Source: an uncultured Bacteroidales bacterium | GTDB lineage: Bacteria > Bacteroidota > Bacteroidia > Bacteroidales > Muribaculaceae | Assembly (NCBI GenBank): GCA_902779125.1 | Contig: CACZAC010000040.1 | Span: forward strand, 1-61,228 | Direction: 5' to 3' | Length of the DNA stretch: 61,228 nucleotides | Part shown: positions 52,965 through 61,210 of the stretch, one piece after another | Position numbering within the stretch: position 1 is the stretch's first letter | Layout of the letters: each line of letters begins with the position of its first letter | Made by a program: the position numbers and the translations under genes | The notes under the pieces: model-generated | What the model was told of the DNA's origin: nothing | Databases searched by the model: none | Seen by the model: only the letters and a program-made list of their open reading frames with translations

Positions 52965-53050
52965 CCTTAACAACCTTAAAGTCCTTAAAGACCTTAAAGA
53001 CCCTAAAGACTGACAACTGAAAACTGAAAACTGAAAACTGAAAACTAAAA
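52965..53050. repeat. Nonamer array CCTTAAAGA followed by heptamer array ACTGAAA
   Basis: Five 9-base words (CCTTAACAA, CCTTAAAGT, CCTTAAAGA twice, CCCTAAAGA) cover 52965-53009, then six 7-base words (ACTGACA, ACTGAAA four times, ACTAAAA) cover 53009-53050. The second array ends three bases before the permease ATG at 53054. Confidence 0.9.
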
Positions 53051-53053
53051 TAA

Positions 53054-54250
53054 ATGAACAATATCATCTGGAAACTGCTGCGGCAGCACATCAGCAAGGG
53101 ACAACTCATCGGCTTTGCCATCGCCAACCTCATCGGGTTGACCATCGTCCTGCTTGCGGTACAGTTCTACCGCGATGTGCGCCCCGTATTCAACGACGAG
53201 GAGAGTTTTATCCGCAAGGACTACCTTATCATCACCCGAGCCGTGACAGGTGCCGGGGCGATGATGGGCAACAACGGCGAATTTACCGAAGCCGACATCA
53301 GCGACCTGGAGGGGCAGCCTTGGTGCCGCCAGGTGGGCGAATTCCTCAACAGCGACTTCGCCATCGATGCCCGACTGGGTGTGGGCAGCGGCCACGCCAT
53401 GCGCAGCCAGTTCTTCTTTGAGGCCATCCCCGACGAGTTTATCGATATCGATCCTGCCGAATGGGGTTTCTCGCCTAGCAAGCCCGAAGTACCCGTCATC
53501 ATCTCACGTGACTATCTGTCACTCTATAACTTCGGCTTCGCAGCCACACAGGGTATGCCGCGCATCAGCGAGGGGCAAGCCGAGATGATACCGCTGGATT
53601 TCACCCTGAGCGGCAACGGTTTGCGTGACAATATGCCAGGCCGCATTGTGGGTTTCTCCAACAGGCTGAATACTGTTATCGTGCCACAGGAATTCATGGA
53701 ATGGGCCAACGAACGCTACGGCACGGGCATCCCGCAACGCCCCCAGCGCCTCATCGTCGAGGTGAACAGTCCGGGTGATGTCAAGATTGAGCAGTACATG
53801 AATGACCATCACTACGAGGTAGCGGGCGACAAGATGTCCTCGAGTAAGGCCAACTACTTCCTCACCGTCATCAGCGGCATTGTCATCGCCGTTGGTATCA
53901 TCATCAGCCTGCTGTCATTCTTTGTACTCATGCTCAGCATTTACCTACTGCTGCAGAAGAACACCCAGAAGATTCAGGACCTCCTGTTGCTGGGATATTC
54001 GCCCAATCAGGTTTCCAAACACTATATCCTGCTTGTCGTGGGGCTCAACGCCGCGGTCCTTGTCTTTGCCATCATATTGATGTTACTGGGTCGTCTGACC
54101 TATATGGACATGATTCGAGCCTTCGGTGTCGGCGGTTCGGGCATCGGTGTCGCCATCCTCGTCGGCCTTATCATCATGGGAGCCATCACCGCCGGCAACA
54201 TCCACGCCATCCGCCAGAAAATCGCCTCCCTCTGGCTCCACGAGAAATAA
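53054..54250 (+). CDS. FtsX/LolE-like ABC transporter permease
   Basis: An N-terminal membrane segment (GFAIANLIGLTIVLLAVQFYR) is followed by a large external domain (about 40-260). The FtsX-type block of three helices sits at the C-terminus (FLTVISGIVIAVGIIISLLSFFVLMLSIYLLL, then YILLVVGLNAAVLVFAIILMLL and GVAILVGLIIMGAITAG). LLLLGYSPNQVSKHY matches the coupling-helix region of MacB/LolE permeases. The substrate may be a lipoprotein, peptide or envelope factor; nothing in the context narrows it. It pairs with the ATPase upstream. Confidence 0.88.
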   Translation: MNNIIWKLLRQHISKGQLIGFAIANLIGLTIVLLAVQFYRDVRPVFNDEESFIRKDYLIITRAVTGAGAMMGNNGEFTEADISDLEGQPWCRQVGEFLNSDFAIDARLGVGSGHAMRSQFFFEAIPDEFIDIDPAEWGFSPSKPEVPVIISRDYLSLYNFGFAATQGMPRISEGQAEMIPLDFTLSGNGLRDNMPGRIVGFSNRLNTVIVPQEFMEWANERYGTGIPQRPQRLIVEVNSPGDVKIEQYMNDHHYEVAGDKMSSSKANYFLTVISGIVIAVGIIISLLSFFVLMLSIYLLLQKNTQKIQDLLLLGYSPNQVSKHYILLVVGLNAAVLVFAIILMLLGRLTYMDMIRAFGVGGSGIGVAILVGLIIMGAITAGNIHAIRQKIASLWLHEK

Positions 54251-54283
54251 AACTGTGTTATTCCACGCTGGGAAGCGGGCTTC

Positions 54284-54306
54284 TTTAATGTTATATTAAC
54301 ATTAAA
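54284..54306. terminator. AT-rich hairpin after the permease
   Basis: TTTAATGTTA and TAACATTAAA form a perfect 10-bp stem with a 3-base loop. It is AT-rich and lacks a T tract, so it may be a weak terminator or a regulator-binding palindrome upstream of the hut promoter. Confidence 0.5.
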
Positions 54307-54330
54307 ACGCATAAGTTCGAGGGAGAAAAA

Positions 54331-54362
54331 TTTGTTCAATAATATATAATGTAGTACTTTTG
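54331..54362 (+). promoter_or_regulatory. Promoter of the histidine-degradation operon
   Basis: TTTG (54331-54334), a 20-base spacer and TACTTTTG (54355-54362) match the consensus, 54 bases before the ftcD ATG. A perfect palindrome 25 bases upstream (54284-54306) could be an operator. Confidence 0.8.
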
Positions 54363-54415
54363 TTGCAAAATTAACCATTAAACATAAAATAACAACTTAA
54401 ACTACTGATTATCAA

Positions 54416-56045
54416 ATGAGTATGGAGAAGAAAATCGTGGAATGCGTGCCTAACTTCAGTGAGGGACGCAATATGGCCACGTACGGTGGTGACCTTCGTG
54501 GGAGAGCCTGACGCTGTGCTTGAAGCTGCCTTCCAGGCTGTCGGCAAGGCTGGTCAACTCATCGACATGCGTGGACACCATGGTGCTCACCCGCGTATGG
54601 GTGCCACCGACGTTTGCCCGCTCATCCCCGTGGCCGGTATCACTCTGGAAGAGTGTGCCGAACTCGCACACAAACTGGCCGAGCGCATCGCCCGCGAACA
54701 CAATATCCCCTGCTACTGCTATGAGGCTGCCGCAATGAAGCCTGGTCGCCAGAATCTGGCCGTGTGCCGCGCTGGTGAATATGAGGCATTGCCCGAGAAA
54801 ATGGGTAATCCCGAGAAGGGTCCAGACTTCGGCGACCGTCCCTTCGACGAGGGCGTTGCCCGCACGGGTTGCACCGCAGTTGGTGCCCGCGACTTCCTTA
54901 TCGCTGTGAATTACAACCTGAATACTACTTCGACGCGCCGTGCCAACGCTATCGCCTTTGACGTGCGCGAGAAGGGCCGCCCTGTTCGTGAGGGCAACCC
55001 CATCACCGGCAAAATCGTTAAGGACGAGAACGGCAACAACGTGATGAAGCCCGGTACCCTGAAGGGCACCAAGGCCATCGGCTGGTACATCGACGAGTAC
55101 AAGATCGCTCAGGTGTCGATGAATATCACCAATATCAACGTGACTCCGCTGCACGTCGCATTTGACGAGGTGTGCCGCTGCGCACAGAACCGTGGCATCC
55201 GTGTGACGGGTACCGAAATCGTGGGTCTGATGCCCAAGCGCTGCCTGATTGAGGCCGGCAAGTACTTCCTGGAGAAGCAGCAGCGCTCGACGGGTATCCC
55301 CGAGGAGGACATCATCAACATCGCTATCCACTCGATGGGTCTGGACGACCTCAAGCCCTTCGATCCCCAAGAGAAAGTCATCGAGTTCATGCTCGAAGCC
55401 GACAATAAGTCCAATAACCGTCTGGTGGACCTCACCGTGACGGGATTTGCCGACGAGACCTCACGCGAATCGCCCGCTCCCGGCGGCGGCTCCATCAGCG
55501 CTTACATGGGTGCCCTGGCAGCATCGCTGGGTACCATGGTTGCCAACTTGTCAAGCCACAAGCCCGGCTGGGACGACCGCTGGAACGAGTTCAGCCAGTG
55601 GGCCGACAAGGGTCAAGCGCTCAAGGTCGAGCTGCTTCACCTCGTTGACGAGGACACCGACGCATTCAACCGCATCATGGCCGCCTTCGGTATGCCCAAG
55701 AAGACCGAGGAGGACAAGGCTGCCCGCACCGCTGCCATCCAGGATGCTACCCTGTATGCCACCCAAGTGCCCTTGCGCACAATGAAGGCTTCGTTCAAAA
55801 CCTTTGAAATCTGCCGCGCTATGGTTGAGACCGGTAACCCCAACAGCGTGACCGATGCTGGCGTGGGCGCTCTCGCTGCTCGTGCTGCTGTCATCGGTGC
55901 CGGCATGAACGTGAAAATCAACGCTTCGAGCCTTACCGACCGCGCTGTTGCCGAGAAGCTTATCGCCGAGGCCAACGAACTCGTCGCCAAGGCTAACGCC
56001 GAGGAGGCAGAAATCACTGCCATGGTTGAAGAAAAAATCAAATAA
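54416..56045 (+). pseudogene. ftcD: Formiminotransferase-cyclodeaminase, interrupted near the start by a deletion and frameshift
   Basis: A bifunctional enzyme that moves the formimino group of formiminoglutamate to tetrahydrofolate and then releases ammonia. ATG 54416 starts EKKIVECVPNFSEGRNM, which reads into a stop at 54509-54511. The body resumes in another frame at RTVVTFVGEPDAVLEAAF. RGHHGAHPRMGATDVCP (folate/His region) is intact, and the cyclodeaminase domain begins near SPAPGGGSISAYMGALAASLG. About 27 residues between GRNM and RTVVT are missing (about 80 bases). Downstream hut genes are intact. An assembly error is likely; if real, the operon would lack formiminotransferase activity. 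Confidence 0.92.
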
Positions 56046-56054
56046 AATCCAACA

Positions 56055-56082
56055 ACTAGGGACTAGAAACTAAAAACTAAAA
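56055..56082. repeat. Heptamer array ACTAGRR/ACTAAAA before hutU
   Basis: ACTAGGG, ACTAGAA, ACTAAAA, ACTAAAA follow in 7-base phase and end 4 bases before the hutU ATG. The words belong to the same family as the second half of the array at 16683-16808. Confidence 0.8.
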
Positions 56083-56086
56083 TAAT

Positions 56087-58114
56087 ATGACCAAAGAAGA
56101 ATTCATTGCCGACATTCGCGGTGGTATTCCCGAGGAATTGCCCGAACTGCAGGCCTACGACACCGAGATTAACCATGCACCCAAGCGCAAGGACATCCTC
56201 ACCCCCGAGCAGAAAAAGCTCGCCTTGAGGAACGCCCTGCGTTACTTCCCCAAGAAACTCCATGCCGCTCTGGCTCCCGAGTTTGCTGAGGAATTGAAGA
56301 AATATGGTCGCATCTATATGTACCGCTATCGTCCCAAATATGAGATGTATGCCCGTCCCATCGACGAGTATCCCGCACGCTCACGTCAGGCTGCTGCTAT
56401 CATGCTGATGATTCAGAACAACCTGGATCCTCGCGTGGCTCAGCATCCCCACGAGCTCATCATTTACGGCGGCAACGGTGCCATCTTCCAGAACTGGGCA
56501 CAGTACCGCCTGGTTATGAAATACTTGAGCGAGATGACCGATGAGCAGACGCTCGTGATGTACTCGGGACACCCCCTGGGTCTGTTCCCCTCGCACAAGA
56601 ATGCACCCCGCGTGGTGGTGACCAACGGTATGGTTATTCCCAACTACAGCAAGCCCGACGACTGGGAGCGTGACAACGCTCTGGGCGTTAGCCAGTATGG
56701 TCAGATGACCGCCGGTTCTTATATGTACATCGGTCCGCAGGGTATCGTGCACGGCACAACCATTACGGTGCTCAATGCTGCCCGCAAGCAGCTCGTGAAG
56801 CGTGGCCAGAAGGGTGGCGACATCCACGGTATGCTGTTCGTGACCGCTGGTCTGGGTGGCATGTCGGGCGCTCAGCCCAAGGCTGGTAACATCGCTGGCG
56901 TAGTTAGCGTAACCGCCGAAATCAACCCCCTCGCTGCCGAGAAGCGCTACGAGCAGGGTTGGGTGGATGAGTTGCACAACAACCTCGATGAACTGATTCC
57001 CGCCATCCGCAAGGCTGTTGCCGACAAGCGCACTGTTTCGATGGCCTATGTGGGCAACGTGGTTGACCTGTGGGAGCGCCTTGCTGCCGAGGATATGCAC
57101 GTTGACCTGGGTAGCGACCAGACCTCGCTCCACAATCCGTGGGCAGGTGGTTACTATCCCGTTGGCTTGACACTCGAGGAGAGCAAGCAGATGATGGCCG
57201 AGGACCCTGACAAGTTCAAGGAGTGTGTTCGCGAGTCGCTACGCCGCCAGTGCGCCGCCATCAACAAGTTGGCTGACAAGGGCATGTACTTCTTTGACTA
57301 TGGCAATGCCTTCCTGCTGGAGTCGAGCCGCGCTGGTGCCGACATCATGACGGCCGATGGCAAGTTCCGCTATCCGTCCTACGTTCAGGACATCATGGGC
57401 CCGATGTTCTTTGACTACGGCTTCGGTCCCTTCCGCTGGGTATGCACCTCTGGTGACCCCAAAGACTTGGAAACCACCGACCGCCTGGCAGCTCAGGTAC
57501 TCGAGGAAATCCGCAAGGATGCTCCCGAGGACATTCAGGGTCAGATGGACGATAATATCCACTGGATTAAGGAGGCTGGTCCCAACCACCTGGTTGTAGG
57601 TTCACAGGCCCGTATCCTGTATGCTGATGCCGAGGGACGCGCCAAAATCGCTTTGGCATTCAACGATGCTATCCGCAGTGGCGAATTGAGCGCACCTGTC
57701 GTGCTTGGTCGTGACCACCACGATGTATCGGGTACCGACTCGCCCTTCCGCGAGACCAGCAACATCTATGACGGTTCGCAGTTCTGCGCCGACATGGCTG
57801 TCCAGAACGTTATCGGCGACTCCTTCCGCGGTGCTACGTGGGTAAGCATCCACAACGGCGGCGGTGTAGGCTGGGGCGAAGTAATCAATGGTGGCTTCGG
57901 TATGGCTATCGACGGTAGCGAGGATTCGGCACGCCACATCCGCGAGATGCTCTTCTGGGATGTGAACAACGGTATCGCACGCCGCAGCTGGGCCCGCAAC
58001 AAGGGCTCGATGGATGCCATCCGCCGCGAAATGGCCCGCACGCCCGAGTTGACCGTCACCATGCCCAACCTGGTGGACGATGACGTCATCGACAATGCTG
58101 TGACCATCTTCTAA
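56087..58114 (+). CDS. hutU: Urocanate hydratase
   Basis: Converts urocanate to 4-imidazolone-5-propionate using a tightly bound NAD+. YGGNGAIFQNWAQYRLVMKYL, MYSGHPLGLFPSH, GLGGMSGAQPKA (NAD-binding) and LGRDHHDVSGTDSPFRETSNI are clear family blocks. The 675-residue length is the longer form found in Bacteroidetes and eukaryotes; E. coli-type HutU is about 555. It follows ftcD by 41 bases, filled by the heptamer array, and precedes hutH by 37 bases. Confidence 0.97.
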   Translation: MTKEEFIADIRGGIPEELPELQAYDTEINHAPKRKDILTPEQKKLALRNALRYFPKKLHAALAPEFAEELKKYGRIYMYRYRPKYEMYARPIDEYPARSRQAAAIMLMIQNNLDPRVAQHPHELIIYGGNGAIFQNWAQYRLVMKYLSEMTDEQTLVMYSGHPLGLFPSHKNAPRVVVTNGMVIPNYSKPDDWERDNALGVSQYGQMTAGSYMYIGPQGIVHGTTITVLNAARKQLVKRGQKGGDIHGMLFVTAGLGGMSGAQPKAGNIAGVVSVTAEINPLAAEKRYEQGWVDELHNNLDELIPAIRKAVADKRTVSMAYVGNVVDLWERLAAEDMHVDLGSDQTSLHNPWAGGYYPVGLTLEESKQMMAEDPDKFKECVRESLRRQCAAINKLADKGMYFFDYGNAFLLESSRAGADIMTADGKFRYPSYVQDIMGPMFFDYGFGPFRWVCTSGDPKDLETTDRLAAQVLEEIRKDAPEDIQGQMDDNIHWIKEAGPNHLVVGSQARILYADAEGRAKIALAFNDAIRSGELSAPVVLGRDHHDVSGTDSPFRETSNIYDGSQFCADMAVQNVIGDSFRGATWVSIHNGGGVGWGEVINGGFGMAIDGSEDSARHIREMLFWDVNNGIARRSWARNKGSMDAIRREMARTPELTVTMPNLVDDDVIDNAVTIF

Positions 58115-58151
58115 ACATGATTGAACAACCTAAATAACACCAAAACATAAT

Positions 58152-59639
58152 ATGACACATCAAATCAGTGCCGAGCATCTCACGGTCCAGAAGATCGCCG
58201 AGATCATCGAAGGCCATCATACGCTCAAACTCAGTGCCGATGCCATCAAGCGCATCACCCACTGCCGTGAATACCTTGACAAGAAGATTGCCGAGAGCGA
58301 TAAGCCCATTTATGGTGTAACCACCGGCTTTGGCTCACTGTGCAAGATTTCCATCAGCAACAACCAGCTGTCCCAACTGCAGATTAACCTGATGATGTCA
58401 CACGCTTGTGGCGTGGGCGAACGCGTTCCCAACGACATCGTTAAGATTATGATTCTGTTGAAGGTGCAGTCGCTCTCCTACGGTTACTCGGGCGTGAAGC
58501 TCGACACCGTCGAGAGGCTCATCGACCTGTTCAACAATGACGTATATCCTGTAGTCTATAAGCAGGGTTCGGTTGGCGCTTCGGGCGACCTCGTGCCTCT
58601 GGCTCACCTCTGCCTGCCCATCGTGGGCCTGGGAGAAGTGGAGTACAAGGGCGAGCGCATGAGTGGTGCCGACCTGTGCAAGAAGATGGGTTGGGAGCCC
58701 GTCAAGCTGGGTTCCAAGGAAGGTCTGGCGCTGCTTAACGGTACGCAGAACATGAGCGCTCATGCAGTATGGGCACTCATCAAGGCTGAGCGTCTGAGCA
58801 AGTGGGCCGATGTCATCGCCGCCATCTCATTGGAGGCTTATGACGGCCGCATCGAGCCGTTCACCCATGCCGTTCATGCCGTACGCCTCCATCAGGGTCA
58901 AATCGAGACGGCTGCCCGCATGCGCGAACTGCTTGACGGCAGCGAACTCATCCGTCAGCCCAAGGTTAATGTACAGGATCCCTACTCGTTCCGCTGCATC
59001 CCTCAGGTTCACGGTTCGGTGAAGGACACCATCCGCTACGTCGGCTCGGTCATCGACACCGAAATCAACTCGGCAACCGACAACCCCACCGTTTGTCCCG
59101 ATGACGACCTCATCATCTCGGCTGGTAACTTCCACGGCGAACCCATTGCCATGCCCATGGACTTCCTGTGCATCGCTATGGCTGAACTGAGCAACATCTC
59201 GGAGCGCCGCACCTACAAACTCGTGTCCGGCACCCGTGACCTGCCCAGTTTCCTTGTGGCACAACCCGGTGTGAACAGCGGTTTCATGATTCCGCAGTAC
59301 ACCGCAGCCGCTATCGCCAGCCAGAGTAAGACGCTGTGTATGCCTTCATCGGCCGACACCATTCCCACCTCACAGGGTCAGGAAGACCACGTGAGCATGG
59401 GTGCCAACGCCGGTGTGAAGCTGTGCAAGGTCGTTGAGAACACCGAGCGCGTACTGGCCATCGAGCTGTTCAATGCCGCTCAGGCACTGGAGTTCCGCCG
59501 TCCGTTGAAGTCATCGGCAATTCTCGAGCACGTCTTTGCCGACTACCGCAAGGTGGTTCCCTTCGTTAATGAGGACCAACCCATGTATCCGCACATCGCC
59601 AAGTCGGTAGAATTCCTGCAGAACAACAAGATTGACTAA
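58152..59639 (+). CDS. hutH: Histidine ammonia-lyase
   Basis: Removes ammonia from histidine to give urocanate. The Ala-Ser-Gly triad that cyclises into the MIO cofactor is at 143-145 in SVGASGDLVPLAHL. YGVTTGFGSL holds the catalytic tyrosine, NMSAHA the neighbouring block, and SAGNFHGEPIAMPMDFL a further signature. The 495-residue length is normal. Confidence 0.97.
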   Translation: MTHQISAEHLTVQKIAEIIEGHHTLKLSADAIKRITHCREYLDKKIAESDKPIYGVTTGFGSLCKISISNNQLSQLQINLMMSHACGVGERVPNDIVKIMILLKVQSLSYGYSGVKLDTVERLIDLFNNDVYPVVYKQGSVGASGDLVPLAHLCLPIVGLGEVEYKGERMSGADLCKKMGWEPVKLGSKEGLALLNGTQNMSAHAVWALIKAERLSKWADVIAAISLEAYDGRIEPFTHAVHAVRLHQGQIETAARMRELLDGSELIRQPKVNVQDPYSFRCIPQVHGSVKDTIRYVGSVIDTEINSATDNPTVCPDDDLIISAGNFHGEPIAMPMDFLCIAMAELSNISERRTYKLVSGTRDLPSFLVAQPGVNSGFMIPQYTAAAIASQSKTLCMPSSADTIPTSQGQEDHVSMGANAGVKLCKVVENTERVLAIELFNAAQALEFRRPLKSSAILEHVFADYRKVVPFVNEDQPMYPHIAKSVEFLQNNKID

Positions 59640-59648
59640 CAACTATTT

Positions 59649-59722
59649 CTCACGCTAAGTCGCTAAGACGCTAAGAACATTATATAATGATAAAACTTAG
59701 CGACTTCGCGGCTTAGCGTGAG
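59649..59722. repeat. Imperfect inverted repeat of CGCTAAG words between hutH and hutI
   Basis: CTCACGCTAAG, then CGCTAAGA words (59649-59675), are mirrored by CTTAGCG words ending GCTTAGCGTGAG (59696-59722), giving 27-base arms with mismatches in the middle. A T-rich stretch GCATTTTT follows, so it may act as an attenuator inside the operon. Confidence 0.8.
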
Positions 59723-59739
59723 GCATTTTTGAACACAAT

Positions 59740-60981
59740 ATGAAAAGATTGATTAAAAATATCGCTTGTCTGGCAGGCATTGATTCCGACAGGAAACATT
59801 GTCTGCGAGGCAGCGAGATGGCAACGCTCAACTGCATCAACGACGCCTGGTTGCTCGTTGACGGCGACCGCTTTGATTCCTGGGGCGAAATGGCTTCCAT
59901 GCCCGCTCCCGAAGAGGATTGGGACGTCATCGACGCTCAGGGTGGCACAGTACTGCCATCGTGGTGCGACAGCCATACCCATATCGTTTATGCCGGCAGC
60001 CGTGAGGGCGAGTTTGTGGACAAAATCCGCGGACTCTCCTACGCCGAAATAGCGCGCCGTGGTGGCGGCATTCTCAACTCGGCTGACCGTCTGCACCTCT
60101 TGAGCGAAGACGAGCTCTACGAGCAGGCTATGCGCCGCGTGCATGAGATTATCGCCAAGGGTACCGGTGCCGTAGAAATCAAGAGCGGCTATGGTCTGAA
60201 CACCGAGGACGAGCTGAAGATGTTGCGCATTATCCGCCGCATCAGCGAGACCTCGCCCATCAAGGTGGTTTCCACCTTCCTGGGCGCCCATGCCGTTGGA
60301 CGCGAATACGCAGGTCGCCAAGGCGAATATGTCGATATGCTCATCCGTGAGATGATTCCTGAAGTGGGCAATCAAAAGTTGGCCGACTTTATCGACGTGT
60401 TCTGTGATGAAGGATTCTTCACCCCCGACGAGACCTCACGCATTCTCGAAGAGGGCGCCAAGTGGGGCATGAGGCCAAAAATCCACGTCCAGGAATTGGC
60501 ACCGTCAGGCGGCGTCGAGGTGGGAGTGAAACACAATGCGGTTTCAGTCGATCACCTCGAAAGCATGATTGACGAAGACATCGAGATGCTCAAGGGCACC
60601 AACACCATCCCCACAGGATTGCCCGGCACCTCGTTCTTCCTGAACATGCCATTTGCACCTGCTCGCAAGATGATTGAGGCTGGACTTCCCGTCGCTACCG
60701 CTAGTGACTACAATCCCGGTTCCACACCCAGTGGTGACATGAAGTTTGTCGTATCCCTGGCATGCATTAAGATGCGCCTGCTGCCCGCCGAGGCTATCAA
60801 TGCTGCTACTATCAACACTGCAGCAGCCATGGACTTGAGCAAGGACTACGGTAGCATCGCAGCGGGCAAGGTCGCTAACTTCTTCATTACCGACCCCATC
60901 CCCTCAATCGACTTCATCCCTTACTCTTACACCACACCCATCATTGCGAGGACCTTCCTCCAGGGCCAGGAAGTAAAGTAA
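59740..60981 (+). CDS. hutI: Imidazolonepropionase
   Basis: Opens the imidazolone ring to formiminoglutamate, the substrate of FtcD. The amidohydrolase metal pair is H79 and H81 in CDSHTHIVYAG. GTGAVEIKSGYGLNTEDELKML, TFLGAHAVGREYAG and KIHVQELAPSGGVEVGVKHNAVSVDHLE are HutI signatures. The 413-residue length is normal. It completes the four-gene route from histidine to glutamate when FtcD is intact. Confidence 0.97.
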   Translation: MKRLIKNIACLAGIDSDRKHCLRGSEMATLNCINDAWLLVDGDRFDSWGEMASMPAPEEDWDVIDAQGGTVLPSWCDSHTHIVYAGSREGEFVDKIRGLSYAEIARRGGGILNSADRLHLLSEDELYEQAMRRVHEIIAKGTGAVEIKSGYGLNTEDELKMLRIIRRISETSPIKVVSTFLGAHAVGREYAGRQGEYVDMLIREMIPEVGNQKLADFIDVFCDEGFFTPDETSRILEEGAKWGMRPKIHVQELAPSGGVEVGVKHNAVSVDHLESMIDEDIEMLKGTNTIPTGLPGTSFFLNMPFAPARKMIEAGLPVATASDYNPGSTPSGDMKFVVSLACIKMRLLPAEAINAATINTAAAMDLSKDYGSIAAGKVANFFITDPIPSIDFIPYSYTTPIIARTFLQGQEVK

Positions 60982-61001
60982 CAGGATATCCCATCAACAA
61001 C

Positions 61002-61034
61002 AAGGCGGCACCACCCTCACAGTGATGCCGCCTT
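61002..61034 (+). terminator. Terminator of the hut operon
   Basis: AAGGCGGCA (61002-61010) and TGCCGCCTT (61026-61034) form a perfect 9-bp stem, followed by T-rich sequence. Confidence 0.85.
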
Positions 61035-61060
61035 TCCATTTCCTTTCAACTCCACCTCCA

Positions 61061-61105
61061 TCCGTTTCTTCCGTTTCCTCCGTTATATCCGTTAAGTCCG
61101 TTTCT
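61061..61105. repeat. Nonamer array TCCGTTnnn
   Basis: TCCGTTTCT, TCCGTTTCC, TCCGTTATA, TCCGTTAAG and TCCGTTTCT follow in exact 9-base phase. The words match the short array between gmd and fcl. Confidence 0.85.
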
Positions 61106-61180
61106 CTATAGCTGCTATACAAAAAAACGGGGTTAAAGCTCAAATATACACCTGAAATCTTCGTAATGAATTGAAATACT

Positions 61181-61188
61181 TAACTTTG
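61181..61188 (+). promoter_or_regulatory. -7 element before a gene at the right edge
   Basis: TAACTTTG fits TAnnTTTG, 22 bases before the ATG at 61211. The -33 element is not clear. Confidence 0.45.
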
Positions 61189-61210
61189 CAGCGGTTATAA
61201 TATTATTAGC

